In this document: piece by piece, positions 53,300-62,144 of the stretch
How positions within the stretch are numbered: the first letter of the stretch is position 1
How the letters are laid out: every line of letters starts with the position of its first letter
Assembly: GCF_902833905.1 (NCBI RefSeq)
Contig: NZ_CADFGP010000030.1
Span: 1 to 64,000, forward strand
Direction: 5' to 3'
Origin: Paraburkholderia tuberum STM678
Lineage (GTDB): Bacteria; Pseudomonadota; Gammaproteobacteria; Burkholderiales; Burkholderiaceae
DNA: 64,000 nucleotides
Position numbers and translations under genes: made by a program
Notes under the pieces: model-generated
The model's input: only the letters and a program-made list of their open reading frames with translations
Databases searched by the model: none
What the model was told of the DNA's origin: nothing

Positions 53300-56200
53300 C
53301 TACTGATCGCTGTAATGCGACTGGTAAGGGATGACCGGCATATCCAGCGCCTTCGTCTGCGGCGCAAGGGTATAGCGCAGATACAGGCCCGCCGCCCACT
53401 GCCGGTAGCTGGACGCGTTGTTGGCGCCCACCGAGGCTCCGCCAGTCAGATGATTGGTGAAGCGGTATTCGGCCGTGGCCAGCAGGTTGTAGCCGAAGCC
53501 GGTCGAGGACTGGTCGGGATGGATCGCGCCGTCGGCGAGGCCAATCGTCGAAGCCGCTGAGACTGCTGCGGCCTGCAACCCGCTGTCGGTCGGGAAATAC
53601 GCCGAGCCGGCCTGGTGGTAGTACTGCACACCGACGGCCGCTTGCAGCTTGTAGGTCCAGCGCTCCGAACGCTGCGCCCACGTGAGCGGCAGGTTGAACG
53701 CATAGAACCGCTGCGGGCTGAAGTAGCCGCCGTTGCCGTAGGTGAAGTTGTTTTCGTTGTGGTCGTAGATCATGCCGCTCAGGTTCACGCCCGCGCTCAG
53801 CATGCTGTTCTGCGTGCGCAGCAGGTACCAGTACGTCCCGGCGCCGACCTCGGCACCGACGTTGGACTGGACGTTATGACCGTCCAGGTATTTCGCGGAA
53901 CCGTAGCCGTAGACGCCGTAGTCCTGATTGTCGAGGCCGATCGCACCATGCACGCCGGTGGCAGTCACGCCGCCCCAGCTCAAGCCGGATCGCGAATCGG
54001 TCGAGCCAGCAAAAGACGTGATGCTGTCCGTCACGGCGCGGCGCGATACGCCCACGTTGAACCAACTGCCCTGCCCGGCATCGATGGAGTTCCTGAACAT
54101 CACGCCGCCAACGACATTGGTGTACTTGAAACCCAAAGGCGTGGTGCCGATGTCGGCCATCCAGTTCCCAGTCTCGTAACCGAGACCCAGACCGACGCCG
54201 TAGGCGGTCTGTTTGCCCGGTGCGGCGACCTTGCCGGCCTGCTGCGCCCGGGTGGCGGCCGGGCCGCCGCCGAACTGACTGGCGCTGAAGACGTCGGTAG
54301 CCAACGTGCCGCCCTCGAGTTCAACCGGCGTCACGCGAATGGAAAGCTTGCCGTTGTCGACCGGCAGCACCCCTTCCAGAGCTTGCTGCACGCTCGTCAA
54401 CTGACCCGTACCGGGTGCTGCGTTGTTCGACGAGACGAACAGCCCACCCCTGACTTCCGGTGAACGCTGCGCACGGAGGTCGCTGAGTTCATTACGCATT
54501 TCCTCGAGCGACGGCGAACCGTCCTGAGGCTCGCTCACCGCGACCGTGTCTTGCGGCGCCAGGCCGCCGACCGGCGTGCCCGCCACGGTTGGCAGAGCGG
54601 ATGGAGCAGAGGACGAGCGCTCGCGCGCAGCCGTGGATGTCACGGTCGAGGCAGTCGCGCTCGCCGCGGTAGCAGCCGGAGCAGCAGCGGGCCCGAAACC
54701 AGGTTTCTGGTTCGCCAGCACGCTGGCCGGCGCCGCGGGTTGAGGGGCGAACGTTTCGGCGGCGGGCTGGCGACTGTGGCGGACCTGACGACGGTGAGCG
54801 TCGTCGTGGTGGACAAAGGGATTGCCCGCCACGTGGACGTCTTGCGCCTGCACGCCGAGCCGCTTTTCCTTGGCGGCAATGGCGGATTCCAGCAGCGACT
54901 GCGCTTCGCGGGTCTTGCCCTGCATGACGTAAATGCGCGCGGCGCCGGCCAGCACGTCGGGATCGTTGGGCGCCTTCGCAACGGCCTCTTTCAATGCCGC
55001 ATCGGCAACGCTGTTCTTGCCGGCCTGCACTGCCGCCATCGCGACGCCCAGTTGCAAACCCGGATTGTTGGGGTCGTTGACGAGCGCCTTCTGGTAAAGC
55101 GACAGTGCCTGGTCATACTTGTCATCGGCGGCGTACATGCGCGCGAGCGCGGCCGTGGCGAGGCTGTCGTTGGGCCGCTTCGCGAGGATCGGCGCCAGCG
55201 TGTCGTAGGCCTGCGCGAGGTCACCTTGCTGACGTTGCTGGTCAGCCAGTCGCACCGTGTAGAGGTAGTTCAGCTCGTCCAGTTGCCGGCGCTGGTCCGC
55301 GGTCAGCGTCTGGCCGTGCAATTCGCGCATCGCGAGCCCGGCCTGGACATACTGGCCGGTCTTGAGCAACAGGCCCAGATAAGCCAGTTCCACATCCGGT
55401 CCGCTGCCCTGCAGACCGTTAGGCATCAGCCCGTGCATCAGGCTCATGGCGCGCGGCGTATTGCCCGCGTCGACATACGCCTGCGCCAACGCGCCCACCT
55501 TGGCCGGGTCTTGACCCGCCGCGGGTTCGAGCCGCGCCAGCATACTGCGCGCATCCTCCAGATTGCCTTCGAGCGCCGTTTGCGAGGCTTGCGCCACGAC
55601 CATCTGAAAATCGATCTGCTGCGCCGTCGCAACCATGTTCGGCGTGCGCGAGGCGGTGGAGATGCGCGTCATCGTGTCCTGCGCGCGCGTCCAGTCGCCC
55701 ATCTGCATGGCCAGCAGCGCGCTCGCATAGAGCGCTTCGGGATTGTCCGGGTTCGTGACGAGCAGGCCGTCGACGAGTTGCTTCGCTTCGTCGGCATGCC
55801 CCTGTTTGAGATCGTAGCGCGCCAGTTCCAGACGAATCCACGGGTTGTCGGGCGCGCTGCGCTGGGCGTCTTCCAGAATGTGCCGGGCCGCGCTCAGATC
55901 GCCACGCTGCGCGGCGGCATCGGCCCGAGCGGCGGCGACGGCGGCGCGCAGCCGATCGAGCCCGCCGATGCCGGCCTTCTGCTCGGGTGACATGCCGTCG
56001 ATCAGCTTCTGGGCCTCATCGGCGCGTCCCGTCTGCGCCAGGATATCGATGAGGCCGCTCGCCGCCTCGCGGTTATCGGGGCTTCTCGCCAGCACGTCGC
56101 GGTAGCCCTTTTCAGCACGCGTCAGATCGCCCTGCGCCGCATCCAACCGGGCCGACGCATTGCGCCCGCCCGGCTCGGCTGGATCCAGCCGCAGCGCCTG

Positions 56201-57346
56201 ATCGAGTTCGCGTCGCGCGGCGGCGAAGTCGCCCACGTTTTGCGCGCCCTCGGCCTGGTTCACCAGCAGCCAGTAGCGCGCGGAATTGAGGGCCTTGGCC
56301 CAGTTCGCGCCCGCGCCCGGACGCGACACCGCCCGCGACAGCAGCGTCTGCGCCTGCGCCAGGTCGCCTTGCTGCATGCGCACGAGGCCCAGTCCCCCCA
56401 GCGCATCCGTGCTGTCGGGTTTGTCACGCAGCACAGCGGAAAAGGACTGCTCGGCCGTGGTGATGTCGCCTGACTTGAACGCGGCGAAACCGCGTGTCAG
56501 TCGTGCATCCACGACCGGACCGGCCGGTGCGAGCGGATGCGGCGCCAGCATCTGATGGCGTATTTCGTCGTCGTCCGGATGCAGCTTGAGATAGTCTTCA
56601 AACCACGATCTGTTTTTCGGCGTGGGCGTGACCCAAGTCAGCACGGAGCGCCAGACTTCGGTCGCTTCGCCGCCGATGTCCGGACGAGCGGCAAGCTTTT
56701 CCAGAAGGGCGACACCCGCCGCGCGATCCTGTTCGTCGCGCACCATATGCTGGGCCAGCGGCAACATGGTGTTCGGATCGTTCGGCGTCTCGGCATTCAG
56801 GCGCTCGAGGCCCTGGATGGCCTGATCCACACCGCCATCCGTATAGCCCAGATAGCTGTAATACTCTCGCGCCACACTGCCCTGCGGCGCTTTACCGCCC
56901 AAGGCCTTGTTATATTCGGCGATGGCCGCCAACAACGCGGCCTGATCCTTCTGGTTGACGGCGTCTTGCGCCATCTGGCGCGCCTTCGCGAAGGTGGACT
57001 TACCCGGTTCGACCGCGAGGCGCAAGCTCTGCTCGAGCAGCGGCACGAAGCGGCTGTCCGGCGCGGCCGCACGAAGTCTGGCCAGATACCCGTTCGCCGC
57101 CGCGAACTGCTGCTTGCCGACGGCGATCGTGCCCATCCCATACAGCGCCTCGGGCTGCTTCGGGTCGCTCAGCAGCAGTTTCGACCAGGACTGCGCGGCC
57201 AGATCGGGCTTGTCATGCGTTTGCCAGTAGCGGCCCTGTTCCAGCAGCATGTTGGACGTAGCATCCTGCGCCCAGCCCGGGTGGCCGACCGAGGCGACCA
57301 TCAGTCCGAGAATCCAGGCCCGGTTGCGGCTGCGTCTGACTACCAT
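53300..57346 (-). CDS. bcsC: BcsC-like outer-membrane exporter with TPR repeats
   Basis: A 1348-residue export protein. After a signal peptide (about 1-26, AQ end) a long TPR superhelix runs to about residue 870, with units such as PEALYGMGTIAVGKQQFAAA. A low-complexity Ala/Ser/Thr/Pro linker follows (about 885-975), then the BcsC barrel domain to the C terminus (RVTPVELEGGTLATDVFSAS, TPLGFKYTNVVGG). The barrel would be the exit pore and the TPRs would guide the polymer across the periplasm and contact acetylation enzymes. AAGGAA precedes the ATG, 12 bases after the second bcsB. Confidence 0.92.
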   Translation of the reverse strand: MVVRRSRNRAWILGLMVASVGHPGWAQDATSNMLLEQGRYWQTHDKPDLAAQSWSKLLLSDPKQPEALYGMGTIAVGKQQFAAANGYLARLRAAAPDSRFVPLLEQSLRLAVEPGKSTFAKARQMAQDAVNQKDQAALLAAIAEYNKALGGKAPQGSVAREYYSYLGYTDGGVDQAIQGLERLNAETPNDPNTMLPLAQHMVRDEQDRAAGVALLEKLAARPDIGGEATEVWRSVLTWVTPTPKNRSWFEDYLKLHPDDDEIRHQMLAPHPLAPAGPVVDARLTRGFAAFKSGDITTAEQSFSAVLRDKPDSTDALGGLGLVRMQQGDLAQAQTLLSRAVSRPGAGANWAKALNSARYWLLVNQAEGAQNVGDFAAARRELDQALRLDPAEPGGRNASARLDAAQGDLTRAEKGYRDVLARSPDNREAASGLIDILAQTGRADEAQKLIDGMSPEQKAGIGGLDRLRAAVAAARADAAAQRGDLSAARHILEDAQRSAPDNPWIRLELARYDLKQGHADEAKQLVDGLLVTNPDNPEALYASALLAMQMGDWTRAQDTMTRISTASRTPNMVATAQQIDFQMVVAQASQTALEGNLEDARSMLARLEPAAGQDPAKVGALAQAYVDAGNTPRAMSLMHGLMPNGLQGSGPDVELAYLGLLLKTGQYVQAGLAMRELHGQTLTADQRRQLDELNYLYTVRLADQQRQQGDLAQAYDTLAPILAKRPNDSLATAALARMYAADDKYDQALSLYQKALVNDPNNPGLQLGVAMAAVQAGKNSVADAALKEAVAKAPNDPDVLAGAARIYVMQGKTREAQSLLESAIAAKEKRLGVQAQDVHVAGNPFVHHDDAHRRQVRHSRQPAAETFAPQPAAPASVLANQKPGFGPAAAPAATAASATASTVTSTAARERSSSAPSALPTVAGTPVGGLAPQDTVAVSEPQDGSPSLEEMRNELSDLRAQRSPEVRGGLFVSSNNAAPGTGQLTSVQQALEGVLPVDNGKLSIRVTPVELEGGTLATDVFSASQFGGGPAATRAQQAGKVAAPGKQTAYGVGLGLGYETGNWMADIGTTPLGFKYTNVVGGVMFRNSIDAGQGSWFNVGVSRRAVTDSITSFAGSTDSRSGLSWGGVTATGVHGAIGLDNQDYGVYGYGSAKYLDGHNVQSNVGAEVGAGTYWYLLRTQNSMLSAGVNLSGMIYDHNENNFTYGNGGYFSPQRFYAFNLPLTWAQRSERWTYKLQAAVGVQYYHQAGSAYFPTDSGLQAAAVSAASTIGLADGAIHPDQSSTGFGYNLLATAEYRFTNHLTGGASVGANNASSYRQWAAGLYLRYTLAPQTKALDMPVIPYQSHYSDQ

Positions 57347-57358
57347 GACTTTCCTTGA

Positions 57359-59815
57359 TTATGATTGTTGCTGCCGCGATGCCCGCAGCCGCTCACGGGC
57401 TTCAGCGTCGCGCCGGGCCTGGCGGCGCCGCAAGAACGAAAACAGACCAACCGCGATCAGCACGAGCGCGATGATGTCCAGCGCCTTCAGCACCCACGCG
57501 AGCGACAGGCCGAATGAAGCCAGCCACCAGTCGAGGCCGCGCCAGATGCCGAGATGCCCGACGTAGTAGGTATGCTCGCTCACGAGCGAATCGACTTCCG
57601 TGCCGCGGATGGACACGAGGCTTCCCTGGATGGGCTGCTTGCCCGAGCTCGGCGCATCCAGCAACGCGGAGACCGCATCCGTCAGGCCGTCGGGCTGATT
57701 GCTGGCCAGCATGACCACGCTGCGGCCCGGCTGCTTCGGCGATTCGAAGCCTGCGAGCACGGCGCTCACGCCCGGCCCCGACCAGGCCAGCGACAGGCGG
57801 CGGGGTTCGGCGTCGAGCCGCGGGTTGGCATGGAACCAGCCCAGCACGCGACCCGGCAGATCCGATACGGCGAACTGCGCGCTGTGGTCATACGCTGCGG
57901 GCATGGTCCGCGCCCAGTCCTTGAGCCAGGCTTGATCCGCACCCGAGGCGATCACGAGCAGATCCTTGTCGGACGGCATCGCGTCGATGCGCTGACCGCG
58001 CAGCACGGTGACGCCGCGCGCCGGATAGCCGGTCGAATCGCCCATGCGGCCCATCACCGCCAGATACGTGCTGTATTCGGGTGTGCCCGCGTTGGGGCCC
58101 AATACGACGTCCGTTCCGGACAGGTCGGCCATGCGCGTGAACGGGAAGCCCGCCTGGGCGAACGAGGCCAGGTTCGGCATGGCGATGTAGTGCGGATACT
58201 GCGACAGATCGATCGTCGATTCGGGATCGACCGCGCCGCGCACGTTGTCGATGATGATGTCCCGGCACTCGCCCTGCTTGATGTAGTCGTACATGTAGCG
58301 GAACTGCAACTGGGTATTCGGCTGCAACAGCGCCTCCAGCGGCACTTCCAGTTTCGCCTGGCGCGGCAGGCTGCTGTCGGGCAAAACTTCACCCCGCAGC
58401 TTGCTGCCGCCCTCGAGCCGTTCGAGCGAGAGCAGCGGAATCGACTTCATGAACTGGTCACTGACGCTGAACAGCAGCGAGGAATTGACCATATAAGGCT
58501 GCGGCGTATAGCGGTAATGCAGGTCGATCGGCACGTTGGGCGCGTGCCAGCCGAACAGGTCGGGCGGCACGCGCATATTGACGCGGATCAGATCGGGGCT
58601 GTAGCCCGACACCTGCAATTGTTTGGCATCGACGAGTTCGCCCAACGACATCGGACGGTCGGTGCGCAGCCAGCGCGGCGCATCGTACGGCTTGCGCGGC
58701 GCGAGCTCGGCGAACCGCGTGATGAGCGCGCTCGAACCCGACAGCGTCTGGCTGCCCGTGACCAGCGCGTCGGCGGCCTGCTTGAGTTCCTTGCCGTCAC
58801 GGCCCATCACCAGCAACAGCTTGCCGTTGGGATCGTTGGGGTTGGTCACGACGGCGAGAGTCGGACCTTGCAGCGGCGAGTCCGCCAGGCTCGCTTGCGC
58901 CGCGCTGTCGACGATGACAACCGCGTTGCCCCTGGCAGGCACGGTAGAGATCGATACCGGGAATTGCGCGCCGCGATATTTCGCCAATGCGCCGAACCAC
59001 GACGACACGGCGCCGGCCGCTTCCAGCGCGGCCGTATCAGGATTGCCGGCGAACACGAACGGCAGGTCCAACCGGCGAATATCGTGCTCGTCGAAGAAGG
59101 GTCGCGGAAGGCGAGCCAGATCGCCGGCCTGCGCCAGCGGCTGGGTGTCGATGCTCAGCGTACTGTCGTTGCTGATGTTGGCCCACAGGCTCGAATGCAG
59201 CGGGTCTTCGCACTGGTTGGTGTAGTGGCCGATCAGTTGCAGACGCAGCTTGCTGTTCGCGGTGAACAGATACGGCGGCAGCGTGATAGTGCGCTGCAGG
59301 TTGGTGCCGGACGTGTTTTTGGGCACGTCGATCGATGCCGCCACCTGATCGTTGACCAGCACATTGATGTGCGACAGATCGGGCAGCAGCGCCGGCGAAT
59401 AGGCATAGCGCAGGTTCAGTCGCGCACCTGTGACGACCCGATCGTCGCGCACGCCGACCGGCAGCGTATTGCTGCCGTCGACGCCGCGCAGGTTGAGCGC
59501 GTATTGCGCGCCGAGTTGCTGCAGCGAATAGGTCACCGTCGAAGAAGCCGCGGTAGCGGCTCCGGCGTCCGGCGCGGACTGCAGCGGCGCCGCGTTGCTA
59601 TCTGCCGTTGCCGGCCGCGCGGACGGGTTGGCCGCGCCGCCGGCCGAAGCCGACGCGTCCTGCCGCGCAGCGGCGGCAGCCGCCGCTGGTTGCGCGGCCT
59701 GGGTTAGCGTCGATGTGACAAACATACAACCGAGCAACAGTGCCGGCCATACTGGTTGCGCAGTCATGCAACGCGCAAGGCGTGCCCGCGAGATGTCAGG
59801 CCGTCTTCTAAACAT
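57359..59815 (-). CDS. BcsB-like periplasmic protein, second copy
   Basis: An 818-residue protein with signal peptide (about 10-40), an Ala-rich linker to about 95, and carbohydrate-binding and flavodoxin-like modules: VTYSLQQLGAQYALNLRGVD, ARLNLRYAYSPALLPDLSHI, FLDE-type DEHDIRRLDLPFVF, and a C-terminal anchor helix (DIIALVLIAVGLFSFL) with a basic tail. It is a paralogue of the upstream BcsB: block order and many motifs agree (SSLWANISNDSTLSID against SDLWLKPGPDSALELT). The ATG at 59815 has AGAGG upstream and overlaps the first bcsB by 8 bases; a GTG 24 bases earlier lacks a ribosome site. Confidence 0.88.
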   Translation of the reverse strand: MFRRRPDISRARLARCMTAQPVWPALLLGCMFVTSTLTQAAQPAAAAAAARQDASASAGGAANPSARPATADSNAAPLQSAPDAGAATAASSTVTYSLQQLGAQYALNLRGVDGSNTLPVGVRDDRVVTGARLNLRYAYSPALLPDLSHINVLVNDQVAASIDVPKNTSGTNLQRTITLPPYLFTANSKLRLQLIGHYTNQCEDPLHSSLWANISNDSTLSIDTQPLAQAGDLARLPRPFFDEHDIRRLDLPFVFAGNPDTAALEAAGAVSSWFGALAKYRGAQFPVSISTVPARGNAVVIVDSAAQASLADSPLQGPTLAVVTNPNDPNGKLLLVMGRDGKELKQAADALVTGSQTLSGSSALITRFAELAPRKPYDAPRWLRTDRPMSLGELVDAKQLQVSGYSPDLIRVNMRVPPDLFGWHAPNVPIDLHYRYTPQPYMVNSSLLFSVSDQFMKSIPLLSLERLEGGSKLRGEVLPDSSLPRQAKLEVPLEALLQPNTQLQFRYMYDYIKQGECRDIIIDNVRGAVDPESTIDLSQYPHYIAMPNLASFAQAGFPFTRMADLSGTDVVLGPNAGTPEYSTYLAVMGRMGDSTGYPARGVTVLRGQRIDAMPSDKDLLVIASGADQAWLKDWARTMPAAYDHSAQFAVSDLPGRVLGWFHANPRLDAEPRRLSLAWSGPGVSAVLAGFESPKQPGRSVVMLASNQPDGLTDAVSALLDAPSSGKQPIQGSLVSIRGTEVDSLVSEHTYYVGHLGIWRGLDWWLASFGLSLAWVLKALDIIALVLIAVGLFSFLRRRQARRDAEARERLRASRQQQS

Positions 59816-62144
59816 GAGAACCTCTTCGTCCTTCTTCACGTTGCGATGTCTGGGGAATATCCAGGTCTAATCGATTCAGGGCACGCCGGTGCAGAAACAC
59901 GCCGCCGAGCAAACCTATGAGCACGACGCTGGCGAGCGTCGCCACGAGCAGCAGCAGGATGTGGCTCGCGAAGAACCATTCGAGCGCGAGCCGAGGCGGC
60001 AAGGACCCGATGAAATAGCTTTGATCGTTGCTCAGCGTGGTGAGCGTGCCGTCATGCACGACCACGAGGCTGCCGCTGATCTTGTCGTCCGGACGCTTGC
60101 TGATGAGGTAGCGGTTGGCTTGCAGCACGTCCACGACAGCGTCGAGACCGTCCGGCGTATTGCCCGATACGACCACCGCGCTGCGGCCGCGAGCCAGCGG
60201 CGACTCGAGTCCCGCCAACATGCCGTCATGGTCGTCGCTGCCATACAGTGCGGCGATGGCGGCCTCGCGTTCAGCCTGCGCATGCCCACCCGTCAGCTTT
60301 TCCCACCACGCGGCGATCCAGCGGTCCGATGAAGCAACCGGAGCGAAGAAGCCGCGCGGCAGATCATCACGCCATGCTTTGAGCAAGGGCTGGTTATCGC
60401 CCGACGCCAGCACGAGCAGGTCCTTGCGACGCAGCGCGTCAACCTGCGCTGGATCGCCCACCGTCACGCCCAGCACCGGATAACCCGTGGTTTGACCCAT
60501 GCTGCCCATCAGCGTCAGGTAAGCGGAATAGTCGCCAGCGACCGGCTGTGCGGGCAGGATCACCGCCGTCTCGGACAGATCGGCCATCCCCGTGAACGGA
60601 AAGCCTGCGTCTGCGAAGGCGCGCAGATCCGGCATGGCTGCGTAACGCGGCAGTTGGGAAATGTCGATCGTCGAAGTCGGATCGATGGCGCTCAGGAGCG
60701 GGCCGCCGGGCACATCCTCGACGAGGTCTTTCGGCGCCACGGACTCGTAGCGATAGTCGAATTGCAGCGTCGTCAACGGCGGCAGCAGATAGGTCGGAAC
60801 GCGTATCACCGCATCACCGTCCGACGCGTCGCCTGTCAGCGGCAAGGTCTGCAAGGGCGTGTTGCCGGCCAGCACACCGAGCTCCGAGCGCGTTGACTCC
60901 GGACGGGCCGTATAACGGTAGTGCAGGTTCAGCACCGCGCCGCTGTTGTCAAAACCGAACAGACCCGGCGGCAGACGCAGGTCCACATTGATCGCCCCAG
61001 GGCGAAAGCCCTGTACCGTCAAGCGGTCCGCCGCTAGCATCTCGCCCAACTGCACCGGGCGGTCGCCCGGCAGCCAGTTGGGTGCGTCAAAAGGCTTGCG
61101 CGGCACAACCGAAACCGGGGCGTCGATCTTGACCCGAGAGCCCGACAGCGTCTTTGCGCCAAGCACCAGCGCGGTCGCGGCCTCGCGGATCTGCGCGTCG
61201 TTGCGGCCCATGACCAGCAGCAGCTTGCCGTTAGCGTCATTGGGGTTGGGCACGATGGCCAGCATCGGCCCTTCCACCGCAGGCAGGGTCAAGCCCGGCA
61301 CCTCGCCCGGCAGCGCGAGCACCACCGCATGTCCGTGCGCGGGTATCGCACCCAGGCTCGCGGAGAAGTGCGCACCGCGATAGCCCGCCTGCGCACCCAG
61401 CCACGAGGTCACGATACCGGCCGATTCGAGGCGCTGCGCGCGAGGCGCTTGCGGCAGCACGACGGGCAGGTCCACCCTGCGCACATCGCGCACGTCGAGG
61501 AACGGCGCGGGCAGTTGCGACAGGTCACTGGACAGGGTCGCCGGAACCACGGTCAGTTCCAGCGCACTGTCCGGCCCGGGCTTCAGCCACAGGTCGGAAC
61601 TCAGCGGATTGTTGCCCTGATCGCTCGCCTTGCTATGCGCGATCAACTCGAGGGTGAGCTGGTTGAACCCGGACAGCAGCGACACCGGCAGATCCACACT
61701 GATATGCGCCGGCGTCCGCGGCGCCGGTTCGGGCAACGCTACGGTCGCCCCCACAACGCTGTTGAGCAACACCTTGAGATGCGAGAGCGTAGGCAGCAAG
61801 GTGGACGAGTAACTGTAGTCCAGCACGAGCCGCGCGCTGACCACGCGCTCGTCGCGGCGCAAACCGAAGTCCATGCCCGCATAGGCATCCTCGCCGAGCA
61901 AGGTCAATCCCTGCTCCGCGTTTTGCCGCAGCAGCGGGATCCGGTAGGTATACGCGTCGGCCGGCGCCGCCGCGCTGAGTTCCGGGTGCGGGCCTTGCCG
62001 CACGGCATCGACCGGGACAGCCGACGCGGGCACCGTCGCGGCCAGCACGTCGCCCGCTCCGAGCAACAGGACCGAACACAACACCGCGCCCGACCGGCGC
62101 GCGCTCGTCAAGGAGCGCAAAAGCGACAGGTAGCCGACACTCAC
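59808..62144 (-). CDS. bcsB: BcsB-like periplasmic subunit, first copy
   Basis: A 778-residue protein with a signal peptide (about 17-36), periplasmic modules containing DFGLRRDERVVSARLVLDYS and FLDVRDVRRVDLPVVLPQA, and a C-terminal membrane anchor (ILLLLVATLASVVLIGLLGG). BcsB binds BcsA through this anchor and guides the glucan into the periplasm. The start is a GTG at 62144 forming a GTGA overlap with the bcsA stop, which implies tight coupling with the synthase. A second, different BcsB follows with an 8-base overlap. Confidence 0.9.
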   Translation of the reverse strand: MSVGYLSLLRSLTSARRSGAVLCSVLLLGAGDVLAATVPASAVPVDAVRQGPHPELSAAAPADAYTYRIPLLRQNAEQGLTLLGEDAYAGMDFGLRRDERVVSARLVLDYSYSSTLLPTLSHLKVLLNSVVGATVALPEPAPRTPAHISVDLPVSLLSGFNQLTLELIAHSKASDQGNNPLSSDLWLKPGPDSALELTVVPATLSSDLSQLPAPFLDVRDVRRVDLPVVLPQAPRAQRLESAGIVTSWLGAQAGYRGAHFSASLGAIPAHGHAVVLALPGEVPGLTLPAVEGPMLAIVPNPNDANGKLLLVMGRNDAQIREAATALVLGAKTLSGSRVKIDAPVSVVPRKPFDAPNWLPGDRPVQLGEMLAADRLTVQGFRPGAINVDLRLPPGLFGFDNSGAVLNLHYRYTARPESTRSELGVLAGNTPLQTLPLTGDASDGDAVIRVPTYLLPPLTTLQFDYRYESVAPKDLVEDVPGGPLLSAIDPTSTIDISQLPRYAAMPDLRAFADAGFPFTGMADLSETAVILPAQPVAGDYSAYLTLMGSMGQTTGYPVLGVTVGDPAQVDALRRKDLLVLASGDNQPLLKAWRDDLPRGFFAPVASSDRWIAAWWEKLTGGHAQAEREAAIAALYGSDDHDGMLAGLESPLARGRSAVVVSGNTPDGLDAVVDVLQANRYLISKRPDDKISGSLVVVHDGTLTTLSNDQSYFIGSLPPRLALEWFFASHILLLLVATLASVVLIGLLGGVFLHRRALNRLDLDIPQTSQREEGRRGSHV

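Noticed and set aside
57554..59707. Long open frame antisense to the second bcsB
   Set aside because: Arg/His/Gln-rich composition without domains; a GC-codon shadow of the real gene on the other strand. The same applies to long antisense frames over mmsA (9045-10823), bcsC (54551-55990), rhaT (30789-32273) and rhmD/SDR (34419-36263).
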